NCBI GenBank assembly: GCA_001412365.1
Contig: LKUE01000388.1
Coordinates: 1 to 6,892 of the forward strand
Source of the DNA: Desulfuromonas sp. SDB
Lineage (GTDB): Bacteria; SDB-A
DNA length: 6,892 bases
Direction: 5' to 3'
Part shown: positions 1 through 6,719 of the stretch, one piece after another
Position numbering within the stretch: position 1 is the stretch's first letter
Layout: each line of letters opens with the position of its first letter
Notes under the pieces: model-generated
Database searches by the model: none
Told to the model about the DNA's origin: nothing
What the model saw: the letters and a program-made list of their open reading frames with translations, nothing else
Made by a program: the position numbers and the translations under genes

Positions 1-13
1 AAAAAAGAATTCC

Positions 14-53
14 CCCCAACTGTAAAATTTAACTAAATTGATTTTGTTTGGGG
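14..53. other. Imperfect inverted repeat at the window start
   Basis: CCCCAA at 14-19 can pair with TTGGGG at 48-53, and AAAAT at 24-28 with ATTTT at 41-45, giving an interrupted stem around an AT-rich loop. It lies upstream of the protease promoter. It could be the end of an upstream transcription unit, but no T-tract follows it and the upstream gene is outside the window. The pairing is short and interrupted, so it may be chance. Confidence 0.25.
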
Positions 54-59
54 TAGATG

Positions 60-88
60 TTGATTAGAAATTCTAAACCCGGTACAAT
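60..88 (+). promoter_or_regulatory. Sigma70-like promoter of the protease gene
   Basis: A -35-like TTGATT (60-65) and a -10-like TACAAT (83-88) are separated by exactly 17 bp. They match the TTGACA and TATAAT consensus at four and five of six positions. Transcription would begin near 95, giving a leader of about 35 nt before the preferred TTG start at 132. No other spaced -35/-10 pair this good was seen in 1-122. If the host uses a Bacteroidota-type sigma factor (TTTG / TAnnTTTG), this assignment would not hold. Confidence 0.45.
64..76. promoter_or_regulatory. 13-bp perfect inverted repeat, possible operator
   Basis: TTAGAA, a central A, then TTCTAA form a perfect dyad. It overlaps the end of the proposed -35 box and fills much of the spacer before the -10 box, where a dimeric repressor site would block RNA polymerase. 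The adjoining TTCTAAAC (71-78) recurs in reverse orientation as GTTTAGAA at 5505-5512, just ahead of the vWA gene, though only as a half-site. The operator role is inferred from position and symmetry; no regulator gene is visible here. Confidence 0.3.
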
Positions 89-119
89 GTAATGTCAGCA
101 TATTGTTAACTTTTTTAGC

Positions 120-126
120 AAGGTGG
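120..126 (+). promoter_or_regulatory. Shine-Dalgarno that decides the protease start (TTG at 132)
   Basis: AAGGTGG differs by one base from AAGGAGG and ends 5 nt before TTG at 132, the same spacing as GGGAGG before the vWA gene's ATG. The upstream in-frame GTG at 123-125 lies inside this sequence and has no ribosome-binding site of its own. The TTG start is therefore favoured, shortening the protein by three residues. Confidence 0.6.
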
Positions 127-131
127 ATAAA

Positions 132-3100
132 TTGAAGTTTTATAACGGTTTAATTTCTCTGTTAATTTTATTTATTTCATTATTTCCCTCAGCAAGTGCA
201 TTTGGAGATCAATGGAATAATCCTAACCTGGATATGGTTAGTGAAAATGCAAGTCAAGTTATGTTTAACTTAACCCTTGGGGATATCCAGCTGGAAGATT
301 TTCCGGTGGATGGTAAGATTTATCAATCCTTTAACCTACCTGGTATTTTCATACCTGCGGATAAAGGATTGCCAAATTTTCCAGCGTTCAGCAGAACCAT
401 TGCCATTCCCCGGGGAGCAAATGTAGAGGTTCAGTTAATTGACCCAAAAATAGTACAATATCCTGAAGTACTGCCTCTGCCTGCCCCTGAAATTCCGGCG
501 GAAATTGATGATCAGCAGTTAGAGTATATTGAAGATGAGTCTGTTTATCAGAGTAACCAGGTATATCCGGAAAATATTGTAAGAATTTCAGAGCCCTGGG
601 AGATAAGAGGGGTTCAAGTGGTCACCATTGGGGTAATACCATTCCAGTGGGATCCGTTAACCCATGAATTAAAGGTATACACCGATCTGAGAATTACAGT
701 GAATTTTAATGGAGGTAATGGCCGGTTCAGTGACCCCCGGTTGAGATCTAGGTTTTGGGATCAAATTTTAAATCAGATCGTGGTAAATTATTCCAGTTTA
801 GAACCTATGGATTATTCAAACCGTCTCCGTCAGGCTCAGGAGGGAGGAAGGGACAATGCAGAATTTGTAATAATTGTTCCCGATGATCCTGATTTTATTC
901 AGTGGGCGGACAGCATTAAGCAGTTTAGAACTGAAGAGGGAGTAATCACCGAAGTGTTCACCCTGACTGATATAGGGGGTAACAACGCTTCTACTATTGA
1001 AGCCTGGGTTAATAATGCCTACAATAACTGGACTATTCCTCCGGATGCAGTACTGCTTTTGTCCGATTATGAAAGCAGCGGAGAAGCTTACGGGATTACC
1101 TCTACCCGGTTATCCCATCCCTACAGCGGCACTTATGTTTCCGATAATATTTATGCGGATGTGACCGGAGATTATCTGCCCGAAATCGTATTTGCCCGAA
1201 TCTGCGCTCAGGATTACAGTGAACTGGAGGATATGATCACCAAAGATTTTAATTATGAAAGAAATCCTCCTACCAGTTCCTACTTTTACAGCCATCCCAC
1301 TTCTGCCTGCGGCTGGCAGACCGAACGGTGGTTTCAACTGGCGGCAGAGGTAGTGAGAGGTTATTGGTATAATGTGTTAGGCAAAACTCCAGTGAGAGTT
1401 TACGCTATTTACAGCGGATCACCTTCAGTGGGAGGGGCTTGGTCCACTGCTCCCAATACCAGCACGGTGGTTAATTATTTCCATAATTTAGGCTATATTC
1501 CCACCACTGTACCCAGTGGAATCAACTGGTACGGAACCACCCAGGATATGATTGATGCAGTAGATTACGGCACCTTCATCATTCAGCACCGGGATCACGG
1601 TAATGAATACGGCTGGGGTGAACCGGATTTCAACCGCACTGATCTGTTATCCTTGAACAACTACAGCAATAATGAATGGCCCTTTGTCTATTCCACCAAC
1701 TGTCTCACCGGAAGATATGATTATTCCCAGGAAACTTTTTCAGAAAGATTTCACCGGTTGGGGGGAAGGGGAGCGGTGGGAGTTAACTGTGCCAGCCAGG
1801 TTTCCTATTCATTTGTAAATGACACCTATATATGGGGTAACTATGATTTTATGTGGCCTGATTTTGATCCCGGCTACGGGGACCGTCATGATTCCACCGA
1901 TGCCCGTCCCGCTTTTGCCATGACCTTTGCCAAATACTACCTGCGGGATTCATCCTGGCCCTATAATTCTTCAAGCAAGGTGATAACCTACAATTTGTTC
2001 CACCATTTCGGCGATCCCTATATGAGGATATACACCGAAGTCCCTCAAACCATGAGTATTACCCATCCTGATACCATCAATGCAGGGGCAACCACTATTC
2101 CCATAAATGCTCCAAATTGGAGTTATATCGGTTTATCTGTGAACGGAGAGATAATTGGAAGAGGTCCGGGTAATGGATCAACCCAGGATATCAGCATAGA
2201 TCCCCAAACTGCAGGAACCCAGATTAAACTGGTGGTAACCCGCCAGGATTACTACCGGTATGAGGCAATTATCTATGTTGTGGATCAGGTTACCAGCACC
2301 GATGTATGCATAAATGAATTTGCCCCCAAAGGTACGGAATGGATTGAACTGTACAACTACGGTACCTCCAGCGTTGACCTTACCGGATGGATTATTTATT
2401 CCCCCAGCGATGATACCGTTCAACTATCCGGAACTATCAATGCTTCCGATCATGCTTATTTCACCGGATTTTCCGGAGTATTTGACAACAGCGGCGACCA
2501 GGTGTTTTTAATTGCTTCCAATGGAGATACGTTGGATCAGGTAGCTTACGGGAATCAGGGAGGAGCGCCCCTGGCTATAACCAATTGGAGTGTTGGACGG
2601 ATAACCGATGGCTGCAACACCGGCGATTACGCCAGAGATTTCAATGTTGACGGCACTCCCACCCCCAACAGCAGTAATGATATCCATCCTGCCCCCCTTG
2701 ATCCGGTGGTAGTTATCAATGAGATTGATCCCTATCCAACTTCCGGTCCGGATTCAGTGGAATTGTACAATATGTCGGATACAGTAGTGGATATCAGCGG
2801 ATGGATATTATCCGATGGTGATTATGTGGGAACTTTAGGATCTCATCAGATACAGCCTTATAGTTTTGTGGTAGTGGATGAAGATGAATTTGGATTTGAT
2901 TTTTCATCAACTGATGTATGTTATCTGTTCTTGGCAGATACCACCCGCTATGATCAACTTGGCTATGATGGAGAGTATAATAACTACAGTTTCCAAAAAA
3001 TTCCCAATGGTTCCGCTCCCCATGATGGATATGACTGGACCAGTTCAGGAGGAGGATCTACTTTATTTGACACTGCCGCCACCTGGAATCATTACAACGG

Positions 3101-4979
3101 CGATTACGGTATTTCTTTCACTTCACCCGGAGGGGGGGAAGTGTGGGAATATCTGGAAACTCATCAGGTCAGCTGGAATTCACCGGTGATAAATATTTTT
3201 GATCTTTACTACAGCACCGATGACGGTTCATCCTGGACTGAACTGGATGATAATGTCACCGGAAATTCTTATCAATGGGATATTCCCAATACTCCCAGTG
3301 ACCAGTGCAGAATGAGAATTATCTATCCCAGTGATCTGGCAGTTAGGGAAATAAGCAATCAGTTCACCATTACCACCGATACTATTGCCCCTTCGGTGCC
3401 TTCATTGGTTGCACCGTCATCCGGAGAATTATTTGACTACACCAATATTTTCTTCGATTGGACCGAAGCCAGTTTTGATAATCTGACCGCAGGTCAGTCT
3501 CAATTAAGGGCAGAAGTAAGGTATATCATTGAAATTGACAATCAAACTAATTTTGTCTCTCCGGTTTACACCGACAGTTTGGACAGCACCGAGATTAACG
3601 TTAATCTTTCCGAAAATGTCTTTTACTATTGGAGAGTAAGAGCTTTTGATCTTGCCGGAAACATCGGCAACTGGAGCAGTTATGATTCCTTTGGGGTGGA
3701 TGACAGCCCTCCTGCCCAGGTAAACCTGATTTCCCCGGAAGATGATGCTTATCTAAACAGTTCCTCGGTAAACTGTTTTTGGCATAGTGCCACTGACAAT
3801 ATCAGCTGGGTTGATCATTATCAGACTCAGATCAGCACCAATAGCTCATTTACCTCCGTTGTAGCGGATACTCTGACCTCAGACACCTCCTTTAATATCA
3901 ATTTAGGAGATGATGAATATTTCTGGAGAGCCCGGGCAATTGATGCGGTGGGAAATGAAGGCAGCTGGTCAGCAATTTTCAGTTTTGAAGTGGACACTGA
4001 TGCGCCTTCGGTCCCCTCAATGGTCATGCCGGTGAATGGTTATATATCCGGAGACAGCACCGTTGATTTTCAGTGGACTCAAGCCAGTTTCGATCCTGCT
4101 GGTCTAAATGATGACCAGGGATTTGTGTCATCAGAAAGATGGGACATATCTGGAAGTAATTCTCGATTTGAGCCCTTGGCTGCACCGGTTAGTTATATTG
4201 TTGAGATTGACACTAACTCTAATTTCAATTCACCTTTGATTATTGACTCATTATCCAGCTTAACTTCCCAGTACAGTTTAGGTGAATTAAGCGGAAACTA
4301 CTATTACTGGCAGGTATGCGCTTATGACGGGGCAGGAAATCAGGGTAATTTCAGCAGCGTTGACTCCTTTGCCGTAGACTTAACTTCTCCTGCAATTGAT
4401 TCCACCACGGTGTGGCCGGATACCGCCTATACCGGACCATTTGATATCCAAACTAAAATATCCGATCAGTACGGACTGGATACCGCGTTTATCCTGTGGA
4501 AGGTGAACAGTGATACTGACTGGACGGTTGCTGAGCTGACTGCGGGAAGCAATCACTGGTTTGACGGACAGATTCCTGCGGTCAATGCCGGAGATACGGT
4601 AAAATACTATATAAATGCATCGGATCTGGCTGATCCTGCAAACTACGGATACGATCCTGCAGGAGCACCTTCCACTTTCTACTCATTCTTAGTGGGCGAT
4701 CTGGGAGCAGAGGAGATGATTACTAAACCTGATAATTTCAGGTTTTATTTCAGTTCACCCAGCCGGAATAGTATTACCTTCAATTTAGAAGTACCTCAGG
4801 CAACCCAGGTTAATCTCACTGTTTTTGATATTTCGGGCAGAGAAGTCTATCAACCTATATCCGGAATGCTCAATCCTTCGGTTTATCAGATTGAATTTGC
4901 TCCTCCGGTAAAAGGAGTATTTTTCTATAGATTGGAATCAAAATTCCAGAACAGCTCCGGCAAATTCATGATATTCTAG
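132..4979 (+). CDS. Secreted gingipain-like C25 cysteine protease with lamin-tail, Ig/FnIII-like and T9SS sorting domains
   Basis: Large secreted cysteine endopeptidase of the gingipain family (Peptidase_C25). Residues are numbered from the GTG at 123. The TTG at 132 is preferred because AAGGTGG (120-126) lies 5 nt before it and the signal peptide then begins MKFYNG. Visible parts: signal peptide ending PSASA26; propeptide-like region about 30-245; catalytic domain about 246-640, with His492 in DHGNE and Cys527 in TNCLTG, 35 residues apart as in gingipains (about 33), closing with FGDP at 629-632. An Ig-like domain follows (about 640-722), then two lamin-tail domains (727-852 with NEF and IELYN; 861-993 with NEID and VELYN), an Ig-like domain (about 995-1083), three FnIII-like repeats (1086-1419) and another Ig-like domain (1420-1526). 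The end (about 1535-1618) is a type A T9SS sorting domain (LTVFDISGRE, GVFFYRL, GKFMIF), so the protein is probably exported across the outer membrane and surface-attached or released. The reading frame is intact. Cleavage specificity (Arg, Lys or other) cannot be read from the sequence. It is much longer than typical gingipains because of the added adhesive-type domains. Confidence 0.92.
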   Translation: MKFYNGLISLLILFISLFPSASAFGDQWNNPNLDMVSENASQVMFNLTLGDIQLEDFPVDGKIYQSFNLPGIFIPADKGLPNFPAFSRTIAIPRGANVEVQLIDPKIVQYPEVLPLPAPEIPAEIDDQQLEYIEDESVYQSNQVYPENIVRISEPWEIRGVQVVTIGVIPFQWDPLTHELKVYTDLRITVNFNGGNGRFSDPRLRSRFWDQILNQIVVNYSSLEPMDYSNRLRQAQEGGRDNAEFVIIVPDDPDFIQWADSIKQFRTEEGVITEVFTLTDIGGNNASTIEAWVNNAYNNWTIPPDAVLLLSDYESSGEAYGITSTRLSHPYSGTYVSDNIYADVTGDYLPEIVFARICAQDYSELEDMITKDFNYERNPPTSSYFYSHPTSACGWQTERWFQLAAEVVRGYWYNVLGKTPVRVYAIYSGSPSVGGAWSTAPNTSTVVNYFHNLGYIPTTVPSGINWYGTTQDMIDAVDYGTFIIQHRDHGNEYGWGEPDFNRTDLLSLNNYSNNEWPFVYSTNCLTGRYDYSQETFSERFHRLGGRGAVGVNCASQVSYSFVNDTYIWGNYDFMWPDFDPGYGDRHDSTDARPAFAMTFAKYYLRDSSWPYNSSSKVITYNLFHHFGDPYMRIYTEVPQTMSITHPDTINAGATTIPINAPNWSYIGLSVNGEIIGRGPGNGSTQDISIDPQTAGTQIKLVVTRQDYYRYEAIIYVVDQVTSTDVCINEFAPKGTEWIELYNYGTSSVDLTGWIIYSPSDDTVQLSGTINASDHAYFTGFSGVFDNSGDQVFLIASNGDTLDQVAYGNQGGAPLAITNWSVGRITDGCNTGDYARDFNVDGTPTPNSSNDIHPAPLDPVVVINEIDPYPTSGPDSVELYNMSDTVVDISGWILSDGDYVGTLGSHQIQPYSFVVVDEDEFGFDFSSTDVCYLFLADTTRYDQLGYDGEYNNYSFQKIPNGSAPHDGYDWTSSGGGSTLFDTAATWNHYNGDYGISFTSPGGGEVWEYLETHQVSWNSPVINIFDLYYSTDDGSSWTELDDNVTGNSYQWDIPNTPSDQCRMRIIYPSDLAVREISNQFTITTDTIAPSVPSLVAPSSGELFDYTNIFFDWTEASFDNLTAGQSQLRAEVRYIIEIDNQTNFVSPVYTDSLDSTEINVNLSENVFYYWRVRAFDLAGNIGNWSSYDSFGVDDSPPAQVNLISPEDDAYLNSSSVNCFWHSATDNISWVDHYQTQISTNSSFTSVVADTLTSDTSFNINLGDDEYFWRARAIDAVGNEGSWSAIFSFEVDTDAPSVPSMVMPVNGYISGDSTVDFQWTQASFDPAGLNDDQGFVSSERWDISGSNSRFEPLAAPVSYIVEIDTNSNFNSPLIIDSLSSLTSQYSLGELSGNYYYWQVCAYDGAGNQGNFSSVDSFAVDLTSPAIDSTTVWPDTAYTGPFDIQTKISDQYGLDTAFILWKVNSDTDWTVAELTAGSNHWFDGQIPAVNAGDTVKYYINASDLADPANYGYDPAGAPSTFYSFLVGDLGAEEMITKPDNFRFYFSSPSRNSITFNLEVPQATQVNLTVFDISGREVYQPISGMLNPSVYQIEFAPPVKGVFFYRLESKFQNSSGKFMIF

Positions 4980-4986
4980 TTAAAAG

Positions 4987-5009
4987 GGGCTCCGGTTAAT
5001 CCGGAGCCC
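4987..5009 (+). terminator. GC-rich hairpin after the protease gene
   Basis: GGGCTCCGG (4987-4995) and CCGGAGCCC (5001-5009) form a perfect 9-bp stem around a TTAAT loop, 7 nt after the TAG stop. Position and strength suit a terminator or 3'-end stabiliser. The + strand continues AAAAATATT rather than a T-tract. On the opposite strand the hairpin is followed by a short TTTT run, so it may be bidirectional or rely on another mechanism. It separates the protease from the downstream genes. Confidence 0.6.
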
Positions 5010-5058
5010 AAAAATATTGACCACAGATAAACACCGAAAAACACAGAGAATTTAGTTT

Positions 5059-5159
5059 ACTGCTGCGCATATGCCACCCCACCACACCCAGAATTTTAAC
5101 CACTGATAAACACAGCACCCACCTGCCCACATCCTCACCGGAACACAGAAATTAAAGAT
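5059..5159. repeat. Tandem repeat copy 1
   Basis: First full 101-bp unit. It begins ACTGCTGCGCATATGCC, carries CCACTGATAAACACAG at 5100-5115, then a 26-nt C-rich stretch (5116-5141), then AACACAG from 5142 and a purine/AT-rich tail. It abuts the next copy with no spacer. Confidence 0.9.
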
Positions 5160-5260
5160 ACTGCTGCGCATATGCCACCCCACCACATCCAGAATTTTAA
5201 CCACTGATAAACACAGCACCCACCTGCCCACATCCTCACCGGAACACAGAAATTAAAGAT
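5160..5260. repeat. Tandem repeat copy 2
   Basis: Second full 101-bp unit, identical to the first except for T at 5188 in place of C. Its CCACTGATAAACACAG core is at 5201-5216. The near identity indicates a recent duplication or ongoing homogenisation. Confidence 0.9.
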
Positions 5261-5379
5261 ACTGCTGCGCAGATGCCACACATCACACCCCATAAAGGGG
5301 ACAGGATTAACCTGCCAAGTGGCAGGTAAACACTGTACCCAAACCACCCCTGTACCCCAGAACACAGAAGATTAAGTTT
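5261..5379. repeat. Diverged third repeat copy carrying a hairpin
   Basis: It begins like the full copies (ACTGCTGCGCA) and realigns at CAGGATTAACC (5302-5312), TAAACAC (5327-5333) and AACACAGAAG (5361-5370). Between the second and third anchors it holds a hairpin, ACCTGCC (5310-5316) and GGCAGGT (5321-5327) around AAGT, where the other copies have only CACTGA. It also has CCCC/GGGG at 5288-5300 and a direct repeat CTGTACCC at 5333-5340 and 5350-5357. At 119 bp it is longer than the 101-bp unit. Confidence 0.6.
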
Positions 5380-5520
5380 GAATAGTTTATATATAAAAAT
5401 TTAAAATATTTTATGGGTGGGGTGTCCTGTTAATTTTGTCTAAAATTTCTTAAAAAAATGAAATATTTTTCTGATGAAAGTTGTATATATCAACAAAAGC
5501 AAAAGTTTAGAACAAAAACC
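5380..5520 (+). promoter_or_regulatory. AT-rich leader upstream of the vWA operon
   Basis: A strongly AT-rich stretch with runs such as TATATATAAAAA and the palindrome AAAATATTTT (5403-5412), interrupted by GGGTGGGGTG (5415-5424). A promoter for the vWA gene should lie here, because a hairpin and repeats separate it from the protease. Weak candidates are TTGTCT (5436-5441) with TGAAAT 17 bp later (5459-5464), or TAATTTTG (5431-5438), which fits the Bacteroidota TAnnTTTG -7 element but lacks a clear -33 TTTG. No single promoter can be chosen. Confidence 0.35.
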
Positions 5521-5527
5521 GGGAGGT
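5521..5527 (+). promoter_or_regulatory. Shine-Dalgarno of the vWA gene
   Basis: GGGAGGT is a near-ideal ribosome-binding site, with GGAGG ending 5 nt before ATG at 5532. It fixes the start of the vWA gene and shows that this organism uses anti-Shine-Dalgarno pairing. Confidence 0.85.
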
Positions 5528-5531
5528 AAAT

Positions 5532-6716
5532 ATGAAACTGCTGTTAATCTTGATCCCCCTAATAGTTATCAATTACTCTCACACTGTAGAGAGTGTGTTG
5601 GAAAATGCGGTGGGCATAGCTCAGGATGATTTAAATTATATATATCATGTCAATGATGATGATCCTGTTGTGCTAAATGAGAAACCGACCATTGAAGTGG
5701 TGTTTGTTCTAGATGCCACCGGCAGCATGACCGATTTAATCGAAGGAGCTAAAAGAAAAATATGGGATATTGCCAATAAAATAATGACTGGCGATCCGGT
5801 TCCTGAAGTTAAGATCGGTCTGGTGGTATACCGGGACCGGGGAGATGAATTTGTGGTTAAACAATACGATTTAACTGATGATATTGACGCAATATACAAT
5901 AAATTGATTGCGGTGCAAGCTCAGGGAGGAGGAGATTTTCAGGAAGATGTTAATATGGCTTTAGCTTATGCGGTGGACAGTATCAGCTGGTCTGATGACG
6001 GTAGCACCTTGAAGATGATATTTTTAGTGGGAGATGCCGATCCCCATATGGATTACAACGACGAAAGACATTATCCTGATATCTGTAAGCAGGCTATCTC
6101 ACAGGATATAATCATAAATGCACTTCGCTGCGGCAGCAATTCCAATACTGAACAGGTATGGCAGGAAATTGCCCATTTAGCTGAAGGATATTACACTACC
6201 ATTGATTATTCTGCTTCTGCGGATATTCCCACTCCCTATGATGATGAAATATCTTCTCTAAGCTCTGAACTTTACGGAACTGTTCTGGTTTACGGATCAG
6301 ATTTGGAAAGAACTGAAACCACCGCAATGTTAGAAGTCAACGAAGAAGCGGCAGGATATTCAAAAACTACCACTGCCGACCGAGCGGTTAATGCAGCGAT
6401 GAGAGCTCATGGAGGAACAATCACTACCAACGACCTGTTAGGAGGTATAATTGGTGGTGAAATAGATCTCGATGATATAGAAGAAGATGAACTTCCCGAT
6501 GAGTTGAAAGATTTAACTCCTGAGCAGAGACAAGTTTACGTGGACAGTTTAATCGAGGAAAGAGAGCAGATAAGCAACCGGATAACTGAACTTTCCAAAC
6601 TGCGGGTTCAGTATATAGAGGAAAACACAGAGGATACCGACGAATCCTTTGATGCGTTTGTAATTGAAATACTGAAGAATGAAGCAGATAGAATTAATGT
6701 CAGATATGAGGATTAA
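5532..6716 (+). CDS. Exported von Willebrand factor A (hemicentin-like vWA) domain protein
   Basis: This 394-residue protein begins with a hydrophobic signal sequence (MKLLLILIPLIVI, residues 1-13; cleavage probably near 16-19). There is no lipobox cysteine and no later membrane segment, so it is predicted to be periplasmic or exported. Residues about 53-226 form a vWA domain. The metal-ion site is seen as D61-A-T63-G-S65 (the DxTxS variant), the GGGDFQEDV segment (132-140) and VGDADPHMDY (166-175). The last of these, together with YRDRGDEF (100-107) and ALRCGS (197-202), matches the vWA type shared by hemicentin and alpha-kinase VwkA relatives. After the domain come a conserved-looking region (about 243-305), an acidic stretch (310-324) and a charged, probably helical segment (330-364: LTPEQR, EEREQI). 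I know this C-terminal pattern from bacterial vWA proteins, but it has no named function. The likely role is metal-dependent protein binding at the envelope; no enzyme activity is indicated. It lies 3 bp before the next gene, so the two are probably co-transcribed. Confidence 0.9.
   Translation: MKLLLILIPLIVINYSHTVESVLENAVGIAQDDLNYIYHVNDDDPVVLNEKPTIEVVFVLDATGSMTDLIEGAKRKIWDIANKIMTGDPVPEVKIGLVVYRDRGDEFVVKQYDLTDDIDAIYNKLIAVQAQGGGDFQEDVNMALAYAVDSISWSDDGSTLKMIFLVGDADPHMDYNDERHYPDICKQAISQDIIINALRCGSNSNTEQVWQEIAHLAEGYYTTIDYSASADIPTPYDDEISSLSSELYGTVLVYGSDLERTETTAMLEVNEEAAGYSKTTTADRAVNAAMRAHGGTITTNDLLGGIIGGEIDLDDIEEDELPDELKDLTPEQRQVYVDSLIEEREQISNRITELSKLRVQYIEENTEDTDESFDAFVIEILKNEADRINVRYED
5575..5597 (+). 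other. Two competing short hairpins early in the vWA gene
   Basis: ACTCTC (5575-5580) can pair with GAGAGT (5589-5594), or CACACT (5580-5585) with AGTGTG (5592-5597). The two 6-bp stems exclude each other. They cover codons about 15-22, at the end of the signal sequence. They could affect early translation, but the stems are short and may be chance. Confidence 0.3.
6708..6711 (+). promoter_or_regulatory. Shine-Dalgarno of the VIT-like gene, inside the vWA gene
   Basis: GAGG lies within the last codons of the vWA gene, 8 nt before ATG at 6720. The stop of one gene and start of the next are 3 bp apart, which suggests translational coupling. Confidence 0.6.
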
Positions 6717-6719
6717 ATC

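Larger units (their letters stand above)
5021..5379. repeat. Array of 101-bp tandem repeats: two near-identical copies with degenerate flanking copies
   Basis: Copies at 5059-5159 and 5160-5260 are both 101 bp and differ only at one base (C5087 versus T5188). A third copy begins identically at 5261 (ACTGCTGCGCA) but diverges and ends near 5379 with AACACAGAAGATTAAG. A truncated copy lies before the array (5021-5058), keeping CCACAGATAAACAC and AACACAGAG but lacking the C-rich middle. By hand count one unit has about 37 C and 12 G, a strong strand bias. No plausible coding frame uses the array. It has no spacers between units, so it is not CRISPR. The CCACWGATAAACACAG-type core resembles intergenic repeats I recall from environmental genomes; that match is from memory. 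Confidence 0.85.

Noticed and set aside
1110-1337. Minus-strand frame opposite the protease catalytic domain
   Set aside because: Antisense shadow of a conserved domain; no recognisable protein.
2314-2511. Second + strand frame inside the protease gene
   Set aside because: It overlaps the lamin-tail coding frame, which is clearly real. The alternative product shows no family features.
2878-3189. 103-codon + strand frame inside the protease gene
   Set aside because: It is out of frame with the second lamin-tail and following Ig-like domains, is rich in Met/Ile/Pro without domain features, and has no separate translation signal.
5110-5190. G-quadruplex on the minus strand of the repeat
   Set aside because: G-runs are mostly two to four long with uneven spacing; at best a weak two-layer structure, so not reported as a feature.
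5059-5280. CRISPR array
   Set aside because: The units are 101 bp and abut directly with no unique spacers, and no cas gene is nearby. It is a plain tandem repeat.
5135-5365. Minus-strand open frame of 76 codons across the tandem repeat
   Set aside because: It lies entirely in repeat and hairpin sequence, is Trp/Cys/Val-rich and of unnatural composition, and has no convincing ribosome-binding site. It is open by composition only.
5480-5494. GTTG-TATATAT-CAAC as an operator before the vWA gene
   Set aside because: Only 4-bp arms pair around a 7-nt AT run, which is expected by chance in such AT-rich DNA.
5645-5899. Minus-strand frame opposite the vWA domain
   Set aside because: Antisense shadow over the metal-site region; Ser/Thr-rich composition reflects the opposite strand.
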